Source: CAVPMN01 sp963706425
GTDB taxonomy: Bacteria; Actinomycetota; Acidimicrobiia; Acidimicrobiales; Acidimicrobilacustridaceae
Reading direction: 5' to 3'
Assembly (NCBI GenBank): GCA_963706425.1
Contig: CAVPMN010000001.1
Coordinates: 124,001 to 188,000 of the forward strand
DNA: 64,000 nucleotides
The position numbers and the translations under genes are program-made. The notes below the pieces were generated by a model that was not told the origin of the DNA, did no database searches, and was given only the letters and a program-made list of their open reading frames with translations. Positions 28,285-39,659 of this stretch are shown here, one piece after another. The stretch's first letter is position 1, and every line of letters starts with the position of its first letter.

Positions 28285-29049
28285 TCAGACGGCGCCGAGC
28301 AGGGTGGGGTCGTTCTCGGAGCTCACCACGCCGCCGCTGCGCTCCTCGGTGACGGCAAAGGCCTCGACCCGCACGCCCGAGTCGACGTGGAACGCCGACA
28401 CCGACGGCTGGGGCCCGAGCACGCCGAGCGAGATGGCCTCGCCGTTCACCACGCCCCACAGCTGGTAGGTGCGGTCCTCGGCGAGCGGCGGGAGGTTGGG
28501 GGTGACGAGGAATCCCTCGCCCGACGGGGTCACGACGGCGGTGGCCGACAGATCGGTGGCGCCGGCCGGGTCGTTGAGCACCGTGCGGGTGTTCACCGGA
28601 TCGGCCAGGGCGTCGCCCACCCGGGTGGGCAGCTCCAAGGCCACGTCCGGCTGGTCGAGCTCGTCGATGCGCTGCTCCTGGTTGAGCACCACGATGCCGA
28701 GCGCGCCGATCACGACGACCGCGGCCGCAGCGGCCAACGCGACCCACCTGCGGCTCCGTTGGCGACGGGCGTCGAGCTCGACCACCTCGGCGGCGTCGGT
28801 GATCGCCAGACGCATGGCCGGCGGCGGCTCCTCGAGAGAGTCGGCGATGCGGGTCCACAAGCCATCCGGCGCAGGCGCACCGACGTTGGCGATGAGGGCA
28901 GCCACCTCGAGGTGCTCGGCCAGCTCAGCCCGGCAACGGGGGCACTCGGCCAGATGACCCTCGACCAGCTCACGCTCGTCGGGGTCGACGGCGTCGAGCG
29001 CGTAGGCACCCAACATCTCTTCGATCTCGGGAACGCCGAGCTGGCTCAT
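28285..29049 (-). CDS. Anti-sigma factor, RskA-like, membrane-bound
   Basis: A 254-residue single-pass protein. The N-terminal zinc-finger-like anti-sigma domain has HLAECPRCRAELAEHLE; the transmembrane helix is WVALAAAAAVVVIGALGIVV; the C-terminal extracytoplasmic domain ends in a RskA-like part (TYQLWGVVNGEAISLGVLG). It would hold the adjacent sigma factor inactive until cleaved. The ATG at 29049 overlaps the sigma gene stop by 4 bases. Confidence 0.9.
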   Translation of the reverse strand: MSQLGVPEIEEMLGAYALDAVDPDERELVEGHLAECPRCRAELAEHLEVAALIANVGAPAPDGLWTRIADSLEEPPPAMRLAITDAAEVVELDARRQRSRRWVALAAAAAVVVIGALGIVVLNQEQRIDELDQPDVALELPTRVGDALADPVNTRTVLNDPAGATDLSATAVVTPSGEGFLVTPNLPPLAEDRTYQLWGVVNGEAISLGVLGPQPSVSAFHVDSGVRVEAFAVTEERSGGVVSSENDPTLLGAV

Positions 29050-29624
29050 CGCATCCCTCCCGCGCCGACGTCCACCAGACTGACTCTCATCTTCTTCAGA
29101 CCCGACCGGATGCGGCTCTTGACCGTGCCTTCGGGCTCGTCGAGCAGGACCGCCACCTCGCGGTAGGTGCGACCGGCCAGGTAGGCGAGCTCGATCGCCT
29201 TGCGCTCGTTCTCGTGCAGCTCGGCCATGGCGTCGCGCACCCGGTCGGCGACGGCCAGGTCGAGCACCTCGTGTTCGAGGTCGTAGCCGGCCTCGGCGGT
29301 GCGCAGGGCATCGCGTTCTTCGCGTTTGCGCCGGGCCGTCTCGGACCGCAACAGATCGACCGACCGACCGTGGCACTGCGCCAGCAGATAGGCCCGCAGC
29401 GACCCTCGCTCGGGGTCGAACTTGTCGGGCTGGTTCCAGAGGCGGAGGAACACCTCCTGGACGATCTCTTCGGCCAGCACGCTGTCGGCGAGCAGCCGGC
29501 GGGCCAACCCGTGGACGGCGCCCGCGTGACGGCGGTAGGCCTCGGCGAGAGCGCTCTGCTCGTAGCGGCTGATGGCGATGACCAGGAGGGCATCGGACGC
29601 GTCCTGAAGGGATATGGCGGTCAT
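29046..29624 (-). CDS. ECF RNA polymerase sigma factor, SigK-like
   Basis: A 192-residue extracytoplasmic-function sigma factor. Region 2 has AEEIVQEVFLRLWNQPDKFD and SLRAYLLAQCHGRSVDLLRS; region 4 has ENERKAIELAYLAGRTYREV and EPEGTVKSRIRSGLKKMR. The coupling to a RskA-type anti-sigma places it near SigK. Regulon unknown; autoregulation is usual but I could not identify a promoter in the 43 bases upstream. Confidence 0.93.
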   Translation of the reverse strand: MTAISLQDASDALLVIAISRYEQSALAEAYRRHAGAVHGLARRLLADSVLAEEIVQEVFLRLWNQPDKFDPERGSLRAYLLAQCHGRSVDLLRSETARRKREERDALRTAEAGYDLEHEVLDLAVADRVRDAMAELHENERKAIELAYLAGRTYREVAVLLDEPEGTVKSRIRSGLKKMRVSLVDVGAGGMR

Positions 29625-29667
29625 AGTGCGACCTCTGTTCGGCACCGAGGCCGGATCTGGATGACAG

Positions 29668-30891
29668 TCATGGCGCAGGCCGGTCGAAAAGGGCCACGAC
29701 CTCTGCGTGGTGGGTGTGGGGGAACAGGTCGACCAGCGTGGCCCGCACCAAGCTGAACCCCTGCTGCGCCAGGAGGGCGGTGTCTCGGCCGAGGGCCGCC
29801 ACATCACAGCTCACCAGCACCAGGCGACGCGCTCCCGTGGCGGCCAGCACCTCGACCCCGGTGGCTCCCAGACCGGCTCGAGAAGGATCGGCGATCACCA
29901 GGTCGGCAGGGGTGGGGCGCCACCGGGCCACATCGGCCCGCACAACCGTGATCGCTGGGTCGGCGAGGTTGTGCTCGGCGTCGGCCACGGCGGAGCGAGC
30001 CCACTCGACGGCCGTGACGTCGCGTCCCTCACCCGCAGCGACGGTGGCGGCGAGCAGGCCGACGCCGCTGTAGGCATCGACCACCCCGTGCGCCTCGGCC
30101 AGCATCTCGCCTGCCTCGGCCCGCACCACTTCGACCAGCCGGTCGGCGCCAACGGGGTTGGCCTGGAAGAACGACCGGGCCGAGATCCGGAACCGATGAC
30201 CGGCCACCACCTCGTGATAGGCGGCGGTTGACCCACGACGGATCTCGTCGGCGCCCACCACCACCACGTCGTCGGGCAAGGAGACGTCGCGCACGGTGGG
30301 CGCCACGATCACCAGCCGCTCACCCGTGCGCGCGCCGGCGCGCAGCGTCACCTCGTCGGCTGCGCCGAAGCGGCCGTCGACGAGCAGCTCCTGCAGCAGG
30401 GGGTGAGCGACCAGGCATGAGTCGACGTCGACGATGTCGTGGCTGCGACGTCGACGGAAGCCGGCCCGGCCGCCGACCACGGCGGCGCGCACCGTCGTGC
30501 GGTACGCGATGGACGGAAGAGCCACATCGAGGCGCACGTCGGGCTCGGGCACCCGGCCCAGCCGGCGCAGGGCGTCGACCACCATGGCCCGCTTCAGCTC
30601 GGGTTGGGCCAGGGGGGCGGCGTGCTGCAGGTCGCAGCCCCCACAGCCTCGGGCGACGTGCGCACAGGGCGGCTCGACCCGATGCGGCGACGCGACCAGG
30701 ACCTCGACCACCTGCCCGCGTGCGTAGTCGCGCCGCTCCTCGGTGATGTCGACGGCCACCTGCTCGTGGGGCAGGCCGCCAGTCACGAACACCACCCGAC
30801 CGTCGGCATCGCGGGCGAGTGCGTCGCCGCCGGCGGCCAGCCCGGACGTCTGCACCGTGAGGCGGGTGCCGGCGCTCGACGGTGAGGGCAT
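29668..30891 (-). CDS. TrmA/RlmD-family SAM-dependent RNA uracil-C5 methyltransferase
   Basis: A 407-residue class I RNA methyltransferase. It has an N-terminal TRAM-like region, an Fe-S cysteine set (CAHVARGCGGCDLQH), the SAM site VDAYSGVGLLAATVA, and the catalytic cysteine in LVLVSCDVAALGRD. Whether it acts on tRNA or 23S rRNA cannot be told from sequence alone. It follows the divergent rpe gene and is transcribed away from it. Confidence 0.9.
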   Translation of the reverse strand: MPSPSSAGTRLTVQTSGLAAGGDALARDADGRVVFVTGGLPHEQVAVDITEERRDYARGQVVEVLVASPHRVEPPCAHVARGCGGCDLQHAAPLAQPELKRAMVVDALRRLGRVPEPDVRLDVALPSIAYRTTVRAAVVGGRAGFRRRRSHDIVDVDSCLVAHPLLQELLVDGRFGAADEVTLRAGARTGERLVIVAPTVRDVSLPDDVVVVGADEIRRGSTAAYHEVVAGHRFRISARSFFQANPVGADRLVEVVRAEAGEMLAEAHGVVDAYSGVGLLAATVAAGEGRDVTAVEWARSAVADAEHNLADPAITVVRADVARWRPTPADLVIADPSRAGLGATGVEVLAATGARRLVLVSCDVAALGRDTALLAQQGFSLVRATLVDLFPHTHHAEVVALFDRPAP

Positions 30892-30935
30892 AGGAGGCCG
30901 AGGCTACGCAGACGAGGCGGTAGGGTCGAAGCGTC

Positions 30936-31634
30936 ATGGCTACGTCCCCGAGCGCACCGCGTCCCATCGAGATCGTCCCGTCGGTGCTGCCCGCCGATCT
31001 GTCGAGGCTGGGCGAGGAGTGTGCGGCACTCGAGAAGGCCGGCGTCGACCGCATCCAGTTCGACGTCATGGATGGCCGGTTCGTGCCCAACCTCACCTTC
31101 GGAGCCGATGTCATCGCGTCGGTCCGCGAGCACGTGGCGGTGCCGTTCGAGGCGCACCTCATGGTGCACGAGCCGAGCTGGCTCATCCCACACATCGTCG
31201 AGGCGGGCTGCGGGATGGTGATCGTGCATGCCGAGGCGTGCACCCACCTCCACCGGGTCGTCGGCCAGATCGTGGAGCTCGGGGCCGATGCCGCCGTCGC
31301 CCTCAACCCGGCCACGCCGCCCGACTTCGCCGACTACGTGCTCGACCAGGTGTCGATGGTGCTGGTGATGACGGTCAACCCCGGATTCGGCGGGCAGGCC
31401 TACATCCCCGCCATGGAGCCCAAGCTGCGCCACCTGCGCCGCACGATCGAGGAACGTGGGCTCGACGTCGACCTCGAGGTCGACGGAGGGGTCGCCCCCG
31501 ACACCGTGAGCGGGGCGGCCGCGGCGGGCGCCAACGTGCTCGTGGCCGGCAGCGCGCTGTTCCGCGACGAGCAGGGGCTCGAGCACGCCGTGTCGGAGCT
31601 GCGGGCGTTGGCCACCGCCGCCACGGCCCCCTGA
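30936..31634 (+). CDS. rpe: Ribulose-phosphate 3-epimerase
   Basis: Interconverts ribulose-5-P and xylulose-5-P in the pentose phosphate pathway. The 232-residue TIM barrel has IVPSVLPADLSRLGEEC, DRIQFDVMDGRFVPNLTFG, AHLMVHEPSWLIPHI, VMTVNPGFGGQAYIP and LEVDGGVAPDTVS. It ends one base before the convergent addA-like stop. Confidence 0.97.
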   Translation: MATSPSAPRPIEIVPSVLPADLSRLGEECAALEKAGVDRIQFDVMDGRFVPNLTFGADVIASVREHVAVPFEAHLMVHEPSWLIPHIVEAGCGMVIVHAEACTHLHRVVGQIVELGADAAVALNPATPPDFADYVLDQVSMVLVMTVNPGFGGQAYIPAMEPKLRHLRRTIEERGLDVDLEVDGGVAPDTVSGAAAAGANVLVAGSALFRDEQGLEHAVSELRALATAATAP

Positions 31635-34600
31635 TCAGTCGGCGACCGCGCCGACCGACTCACGCACTTGACGCTTGGCTGCCTCGAGGTCGACCACCTG
31701 TCGCTCGACGGCGCCGTCGGCCCGACAGAACACGAACCGACAGTCGATCACCCGCGCACCGGTGACCTGCTCGAGCGCCACGGCATAGGCCGCACCCTGC
31801 AGCGTGTAGGTCGCCAGCTTCTCGGAGATCTCGGCCTCGCCCCGGACGCCGTCGGTCTTCCAGTCGACGACCACCAACCCGGACGGCGTCTCGATGAGCA
31901 GGTCGACATAGCCCTCGATGACCCGGTCGCCGACCGGTGAGGCCAGGTAGAGCTCTTTGTGGTGGGTGTTCGCGATGGCCAGCGCAACCGCCTCGGAGCC
32001 GAGGGCGGCCCGCACCATGGCCGCCACGGTGTCGGCCAGGTCGGGGATCGCTTCGAGATCGGCCTGTCGAGCCGCCTGCTCGTCGATGGCATGCGGGGCC
32101 CGCAGGTCGAGCACTTGGAGGGTGGCGTGCACCGCCCGGCCGACCGCGGTGCCGGCTCGGCCCCGTCGGCGCGGGGTGAGGGCCGTCGAGCCGTCGCCGG
32201 CACCACCGTCGAGATCGGCGTCGTCGAGATCGTTGTCGGTCGCGACGGCGTCGAGCTGGGCCGACCGGGCGATCGCAGTGGCTGACACCACGCGGGATCG
32301 CCGCTGCGGATCGAGAAGCGCCGCTCGGCGGAGGCGCCACTCGTGGCGATCGTCGGAGGGTGTGTCAACCGGACGGCCCGGCTCGTCGGCGGCGGGACCA
32401 GACGGCGGCGCGAGCTCGAGATCGTCGAGGCTGCGATAGGTGCCCGGCAGGTCGGCCATGAGGTTCCAGATGCGGGAGGCGTAGGAACCGTCGTCCGCCT
32501 TGTGATGGCACGCGACCACCAGGTGATCACGGGCGCGGGTGCAGGCCACGTAGAGCAGCCGGAGCTTCTCGTACTCGTCCATCTCGTCTTCGACGTCGGC
32601 CCACGGGTCGTAGTTGCCCGTGGCCAGGCCCTTGCGCAGCTTCACCTCGGGCAGCCCGTCGTCGCTCCAGACGATGCTCGGCCCCGATCGGCCGCGCCCG
32701 GGCTTGGTGGTCATGCCCGACAACATGGTGATGGGGAACTCGAGTCCCTTCGCGCCGTGGATCGTGAGGATGCGCACCGCGTCGTCGTCGGTCTCGGGCA
32801 GCAGCGGCTCGTGCACACGCGGCGCCGTCGGCCCGCTGCAGGTCGGCCCAGTCGACGAACGGCCGCAGCCCCCCACCGCCTGCGTCCTCGAAGGCACGCG
32901 CCTGGTCGACCAGAAAGCGCAACCGGCGCCACACCTCGTGTGGGCGGGCGGTGCCGAACGCGAGGATGAAGGCCCGGCGATCGTCGAGCAGGCGATGCAG
33001 CAGCGCCGAAGGGGTGAGCCACCGCCGCTCCTGCCAGAGGCCGTGGAGATGCTCGATGGCCACGCGCACGGGGTGGTCGCGTCGGGCACGGCGTCTGGGA
33101 CGGGCGCCGATACGTCGAAGCGCCCACCGGCCAGCTTGAACGGTCAACAGGTCGGGGTCGGAGCAGGCGTAGATCGGTGAGCGCAGCGCGGCGACCAGGT
33201 CGACCTGGTCGGTGGGATCGTCGATGGCCCGGATCGCGGCCAGCGCATCGCGCACCTCCTGGGTGTCGTAGACGAGGGTGCCGGTGTCGAGGCGGAAGGG
33301 GATGGCCGAGGCATCGAGCGCGTCGGCGCAGGAACGGCAGCGACGTACGCGTCGGGACCAGCACGGTGACGTCGGACAGGCGTGCCGGGCGCCACCGCTG
33401 CTCGCGCTGGTCGTAGACGGGCCACTCCTGGGAGTGATCGCGGAGATGCGAGATGGCGATCGCCAAGTCGGCGGCTTCGAGCTCGCGCAGCTCGTCGGCC
33501 CGCGCCGACTCGTGCGGCCCGCCGAGCAGGAGCGGGCGATGGTCACCGCCGTCGGACGGGGCCCGATCGGCGCGCAGAGGCTCGTAGGCGGCCTGACGGC
33601 CCTCGACCTCGTCGGCCATCAGCTGGCCGAACAGCCCGTTGACCCAGTCGACGACGGGACCGACCGTGCGGAAGTTGGTGACCAGCCGCACCAAGCGCTC
33701 CCCCGCTCCGAAGCGGTCGCGGGCGCGAAGGAACAGCTTGATGTCGGCTCGTCGGAACCGGTAGATCGACTGCTTCGGATCGCCGACGAAGAACAAGCGA
33801 CCCTCGTCGGCATCGAGCACCTCCCACGTGCCCGGTTCGGCGCCTTCGACCGACGCGGCGATGAGCAGCGCCAGGTCGATCTGGATGGGGTCGGTGTCCT
33901 GGAACTCGTCGAGCAGCAACTGCTGATAGCGGTCGTGCAGCACGTCGCGCGACCTCAGGGTGGGAGCGCAGAAGCTCGTGGGCCAGCACCAGCAGGTCGT
34001 GGAACTCGAGCCCACCCTCGTCGCGGCGAGCGTGCGCGGACGCGACCACCTCGCGCGCGACGGCGACACGGAGGTGGTCGAGCACCTCGTCGGCCACCGT
34101 CGCCACGATCGTGTCGCGTTGCTCCATCACGGCGCGGATGAGGTCTTTGGTGGCCGCCGCGCCACCTTCCCATGCGGCCTTCTTGCCCCCGATGCCCGGT
34201 CCCCACCACGAGCCCGCCTTGACCGCCCGCAACTTCGCGTGCGGGTCGTCGAGCGAGGCGGCGTCGAGCATCGACGGCAGCAGCAGCTCGGTGAGGTGCA
34301 CGTAGAGCTTGTCGTCGGGGTCGGTGCAGCAGTCGACGATGCGGCTGAGCTCGGCCACCGCGTGGTCGAAGCCCGAGAAGTCGAGCGGCTGGAGCGGCGG
34401 GGGCACACGCTCGCTGATCGGCACCAGGCGATCCCAGCTCTGACCCAGTTCGGCGGCGACGTCCTTGAGCGTCGCCTGGTTGGGATAGCGCGCCTCGAGG
34501 GCGATGCCGACGAGCACGGCCCGCACGAGCAGCTCTTCGTTGGCCGGGTTGTCGTAGAGGGCATCGACGAACCGTTCCCATCGCTCTTCGCGTGCGAGTT

Positions 34601-35006
34601 GGGACGCCACCTCGTCGAGGATGGTGACCCGCGGCGGCAGCCCGGCCTGGATGGAGAACTCGCCGAGCAGGCGGCTGGCGAAGCCGTGCAGCGTGGTGAT
34701 GGTGGCCCGGTCGGCGTCGGCGAGCGCCTGGCGACACCGTTGGCGGCAGGCTTCGTCGGTGGTGGCGTGCTCCTCGCGCTCGAAGGCCTCGCGAATGCGG
34801 CTCTGCAGCTCCGCAGCTGCGGCTTCGGTGAAGGTGATGGCGGCGAGCGCAGGCAGGTCGACCCCGTGGCGCAGGACCAGGTCGACGACCCGACTGACGA
34901 GCGTGGAGGTCTTGCCGGTGCCGGCGCCCGCCTCGACGAAGAGCGTGCGCGCCAGGCCCGACGTGGTGATGACGTCGCGGGAGGCCTGATCGATGAGGGT
35001 GCTCAC
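31635..35006 (-). CDS. AddA/RecB-like UvrD-type helicase-nuclease, three frame breaks
   Basis: The helicase-nuclease subunit of an AddAB-type double-strand break repair enzyme, about 1123 residues. Helicase motif I is LFVEAGAGTGKTSTLVSRVV; motif Ia TFTEAAAAELQSRIREAF; motif II LLLDEFQDTDPIQ; motif III FVGDPKQSIYRFRRAD; motif V ILTIHGAKGLEFPI; motif VI RLLYVACTRARDHLVV. The C-terminal PD-(D/E)xK nuclease shows GYVDLLIETPSGLVVVDWKT. The frame changes near 33950, 33333 and 32830. The whole span is a multiple of three, so three +1 insertions restore it. GTG start at 35006 overlaps the addB-like stop. Confidence 0.88.
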
Positions 35007-38000
35007 GCCTGCACCTCGTCGAGCACGTCGAGCCGATCTCGCACCCGCAGCTCGGGAGCCGCGATCTTGGCCTCGGCCTGGTCGCCGCGGTCGCGTGGGC
35101 ACACCTGGTCGAAGTCGCAGTAGGTGCAGTTCTCGTTGGTCTGGCGCCATCCGTTCCAGTCGCCCGGCACCATCGGGAACACCCCCGCTTCGATGCCGTC
35201 GACGATGGCTTCGACGACCTCGACGAACCGTCGCCGGCGAGGCTCGTCCCAGTCGTAGCCCCGACGGTCGAACCCCTGCCCGAGATCGACGATCCAGTAG
35301 TAGGCCTCGGCGGTTCTTGCGCCGAGCTGTTGGATGGCGGCTTCGGAGTAGAGCCCGAGCTGCAGGGCGGTGCCGCCGCGAACCGGATCGCCTTCGTCGA
35401 CCCCGACGTACTTGGCGCCCTTGCCGGTCTTGTAGTCGGAGACGACGAACGAGCCGTCGTCGGTGCGATCGACGCGGTCGGCCATGCCGCGAAAGGCGAT
35501 GCGACGCCCGTCGGACAGCTCGATGACGACCGGGTCGACCTCGTCGAAGCCGAAGGGCAGCTCGGCCCGGTGCGGCGTGGCCCGGAACTCGAGGCGGTAG
35601 GCGTCGTCGGCATCGAGGAACCCCTCGAGCAGCAGCGACAGCTGCTCTCGTTCGAGCCGCCAGTGAACGGGCCGGCCGGTGCGTCCTTCGCGCTCGTAGC
35701 GATCGAGCACCTCGGCGGCCAGGGCGTGCATCCGTTCGCGCTGCGCGCTCGACCACGGTTGGTCGGGCGCGGGTGGGCCGGCGTCGAGGGCCTCGAGGAT
35801 GAAGCGCTCGAGCACCTCGTGCACGGCCGATCCCTTGTCGAGCGCGCTGATCTCGACGATGCGCTCGGGGTCTTCGCGTTCGGCGAGCCCGAGCACCGAT
35901 CCGAGGAAGTAACGGAAGCCGCACTCGGCCCACTTCTCGAGGCGAGTGGCCGACATCGCCTGATTGCGCGCCGGACTGGGCACGTCGTGGCCGGCCAGGT
36001 TGCCGTCGAACTCGGTGAACTGCGACGACGAACGCGCGTGCTGGCAGGCAAGGCCGCGAGCCACCGTGGCGGCCGCCGGGTGCACGCTGACATCGCCCCC
36101 GGCGGCCCGGTAGGTCATGAGGGCGGCCAGGTCGCGCTCGACGAGCGACGCATGGGCCGGCGCCTCGTGCAGACCGGCGGCGAACGAGCGCACCACGCGG
36201 CACGGCGGGCGCTTCGAGCTCGGCAAACTCGGTGGTGTGCACCCGTTGGGGCTGCGCGGCGAGCGCCGTGGCCGTGTCGAGCAGCCACCGAGACGGCAGG
36301 TTCTGGCGGCCACCCCGGAGATCGCCTCGGGGGAACAGCAGCCAGCGTCGATCGGGAGGGGCCGCCGCGAGGGCCGCGAGCAGCGCCCGGTGCTGGTCGT
36401 CGAGTCGGCTCGACCGAAGAGGGAGCTCGCCGGGCGCCAACTGGCGCACGCTGTCGGGCAGCAGCGAATCGTCGCGGCGCGGCTGCGGGCAACGACCCTC
36501 GGTGAGCCCGAGCACGAACACCGCGTCGAGATCGTGACCGATCGCCGAGCTGAGCGGGCCGTAGACGACGCCCTCGCCGAAGCGCCCGGTGCGACCGCGC
36601 ACCACGTCGAGCTCGCCGGAGAGCGCCCGAGTGAACGCCGCCGTGGTGGGACCCGGCTCGATGTCGTCGAGGGCGGACAGGCGACTCAAGGCATCTTCGA
36701 CCCTGGCGAGGGCGTCTTGCTCGGGCACCGGCCATCGGCTCAGCGGATTTGGTCTGCCGAGCAGGTGGACCAGCAACTCGACGGCGGCGTCGGCCTTGGC
36801 CCGCCAGGTGGAGGCGGCGTCGACCGCGTCGACGCGGGCGGCGAGACCGTGCACGAACCGATCGAGCTGGTCGAGGTCGTCACGTTCGCGGGTGCGACGA
36901 ACGACCGTTTCGTCGTCGGGCTCGCCGGCATCGCGCCGCTCGTCGAGGCGCGCGTCGAGCATCGACCGCCGCAGCGCCAGCTTGGCCGACCAGTCATCGA
37001 GCCCCTGCACCACGCCGGCCTGCCTCGACAGACGCTCCCACACCGAGGGGCGTGCGTAGCCGTCGCCCGTGCGCACCGGTGCGCCGGCGACCAGCGCCAT
37101 CACCTTGTCGCGTCGCCATCGGTGCGCTGGCAGCTCGAGGGCGGCGAGCAGCGTGCGCCCGGCCACGCTGTCGGCCAGGCGCTCGCTGCCGGATCCGTTG
37201 GCGGGGATGTCGGCCGCGGCGAACTGCTGTTGGAGGATGCGGACATAGGGGTCGGCGGTGGGATGGAACACACCGATGCGATCGAGGCGCACGCCCTGTT
37301 CGGCGAGGGCGGCGACCCGGCGCACCACGGCGCGCACCTCTTCGTCGGCGTCGGTGACCGAAACGATCTCGGAGCCGTGGGCCGGCCGGTGGGCGGCGAC
37401 TGCACGTGGATCGACCTCGAACCCGACAGCGGCGCAGGCGTCGAGCACGGCCCGGTCGGCTGCCTCGTCACCGGTGATGCCCACCACGGCCCGCGTCGGG
37501 GCCACCGAGACCACCGCGGCCAACAGTTCGGCCAGCGCAGGGGTGACCGGCGCAGGTAGGTGCCAGACGACGTGCCCGAGCGCCTCGACCCTGGCGGCCA
37601 GGTCGGGTTGAGTGGCCGCGGCGCGGACCAACTCGTCTTCGTCGTGGAACGGCGCCAGGTAGGTCTGGATGCGTTCGAACACCGCGACCGATGCCCGGGC
37701 CATCGCCCCCGAGCGAGCGATGGCGTCGAGGGCTGGCCGGGACACGTGGCTGAGCTCGCCATAGAGCGACGCCACGGCCACCTCGGTGGCGTGGTGGCGG
37801 GCCACTGGCGCGAAGATGCCGGGCGCTTCGGCGAGGGCCCGCCGGATTGCGGCCCCGAGGACCGGATTGGTGAGCGGCCGGCGGTCGTGCAGCACGTCGG
37901 CGGCGAGCAGCTCGGCCAGCCGGAACGGCGTGACGAACTGGACGTTGGCGATGCCACCGGCCAGGTCGGCTCCGAGGGGGCCCTCCAGCCCCCCGGAGCC

Positions 38001-38153
38001 GAGCAGGCGCCGGGCCGTGAGCCCGGCGACGTTCGACGGCACGACGACGGTGACCGGCGCGAGGGGACGCCCGGCTTTGGCAGCCACGACGGCGGCGCCC
38101 AACGCGAGAAGGGCGGGGCGGCCGTAGGCGACGACGTCGACGTGCTCGATCAC
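35003..38153 (-). CDS. AddB-like helicase/exonuclease subunit with Fe-S nuclease domain, one frame break
   Basis: Partner of the AddA-like protein; about 1049 residues. The N-terminal half is a helicase-like scaffold (VTVVVPSNVAGLTARRLLGS, DAVFVLGLTEGRCPQPRRDD). The C-terminal RecB-type nuclease has MSATRLEKWAECGFRYFLGS, GMADRVDRTDDGSFVVSDYK (catalytic DxK) and the cluster cysteines NCTYCDFDQVCPRDR, so a 4Fe-4S nuclease is expected. The frame changes near 36200 (LEAPAVPR to VVRSFAAGLHEA); the span is 3n+1. GTG start at 38153. The IS110 element lies immediately upstream and may have displaced the native promoter. Confidence 0.87.
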
Positions 38154-38222
38154 ACGTCCAACCTACGGCGTCGGTGTGACAGCCATGATGCATCTGCCCG
38201 GTCCGGACGGGCTGGAGGAGAC

Positions 38223-38328
38223 TCCCAGATGGTGGTCCCGCTGCTCGGGTCTGACCCCGGTGTGTGACTGACCGTCGTGTCCTGTTGGTGAATCGTCGGC
38301 CTGTTCGGACGGGACCACCACCCTGGGA
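38223..38328 (+). ncRNA. Candidate IS110 bridge-RNA structure
   Basis: Inverted repeat upstream of the transposase: TCCCAGATGGTGGTCCCG (38223-38240) pairs with CGGGACCACCACCCTGGGA (38310-38328), with one or two unpaired bases, enclosing about 69 bases with smaller potential hairpins. IS110 elements are known to make a structured bridge RNA from the non-coding end upstream of the transposase. Position, size and structure fit this; the loops that would pair with donor and target have not been defined. Confidence 0.5.
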
Positions 38329-38442
38329 ATCGTGACCGTTCGGAGTGACCTCATAGGAGCCTGTTGGCGCAGACTCGTGGCTGTCTTGTCCTCCTGGTCG
38401 TGACCCCTCGCCCCGTTGGAACCGAACCGAAGGATCAAGACC

Positions 38443-39659
38443 ATGATGACAGCACAGGACTGCCACGTCATCGGTGGCGTGGACACTCACGCTGAGGTGC
38501 ACGTGGCCGCCGCTCTCGACCGTGCCACCGGCCAACGGCTCGGGATCGAGTCGTTCCCAGCCGACACCGCCGGCTATGTCGCGTTGTTGGCGTGGCTGAG
38601 GTCGTTCGGGAACCTCGACGTCGTCGGTGTCGAGTCGACCGGCGCTTGGGGTGCCGGCCTGGCCCGCTCTCTGACCGCCGGCGGGGTGCGGGTGGTCGAG
38701 GTCGACCGTCCGGATCGCAAGGCCCGCCGGCTCGAGGGCAAGTCCGATCCCATCGACGCGCAGGCCGCCGCTCGAGCGGTGTTGTCGGGCCGAGCGACCG
38801 GGACCCCCAAGGCCAGCAACGGGCCCGCAGAAGCCGTCCGGGCGTTGGAGATCGTGTGCAACGGCGCAGTGCGCGACCGGACCCGAGCAACAAACCAGTT
38901 CAAAGCGCTGCTCGTCACCGCCCCGGCTGGCCTGCGTGAACGCATGACCGCAACGACGTTCCGGCGACAACTCGAACTCGCCCGCCGGTTCCACGACCAC
39001 GACGACCCGATCGAAGCCCAGCTGCGGTTCTCGCTCAAAGCGCTCGCCCGCAAGATCGCGTTCCTCAACGAACAGATCGCCGAGCTCGAAGCCCGCATGA
39101 ACACCCTCACCGCCCAGGCCGCACCCAGCGCTCGCCGGGGTCTTCGGGGTCGGGCCCCACGTCGCCGCCAAGCTCTTGGCCACCATCGGCGACAACCCCG
39201 ACCGGATCCGCAGCGAAGCCGCGTTCGCCAAGCTCTGCGCCGCGTGTCCGATCCCCGCCTCCTCAGGCAAGACCACCCGCCACCGACTCAACCGAGGCGG
39301 CGACCGGCGAGCCAACAACGCCCTCTACACGATCGTGCTAGTCCGCATGCGCTACCACGCACCCACCCGGGCCTACGTCGCCCGACGCACCACCGAAGGC
39401 AAGACCCGCACCGAGATCATCCGCTGCCTCAAACGCTTCGTCGCCCGCGAGATCTACAACATCATCACCAACCCGCCCGCCATCCCAACCGGCCACGAGA
39501 TCCGCCAACAACGACTCCGACGCCGACATCACCCTCACCGCCTTCGCCATCACCCTCGACGTGGCACCGATCCAACTCTCCCGACTCGAACGCGGCATCG
39601 ACCACAACAACGACCTCGCCCGCCGAGCACACCACTGGCTCACCCAACACGCCGCTTGA
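38443..39659 (+). CDS. IS110-family transposase (DEDD recombinase), two frame breaks
   Basis: About 405 residues. The DEDD RuvC-like catalytic residues are in VIGGVDTHAEVHVAA, VVGVESTGAWGAGLA and KSDPIDAQAAARAVL. The C-terminal serine-containing transposase_20 domain is AGVFGVGPHVAAKLLATIGD, then AACPIPASSGKTTRHRLNRG and NNALYTIVLVRMRYH. The tail (DADITLTAFAITLDVAPIQL, SRLERGIDHNNDLARRAHHW) looks like a helix-turn-helix. The frame changes near 39125 (extra C in GCACCCAGC) and near 39508. The span is 3n+2, so two +1 insertions restore it. If the breaks were real the element would be dead. Confidence 0.88.

Noticed and set aside
33543..38153. A single 1536-residue frame spanning AddB and AddA N-termini
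   Set aside because: It exists only because of frame breaks; the middle ~370 residues are Arg-rich nonsense where the true AddB C-terminal nuclease is read in another frame.
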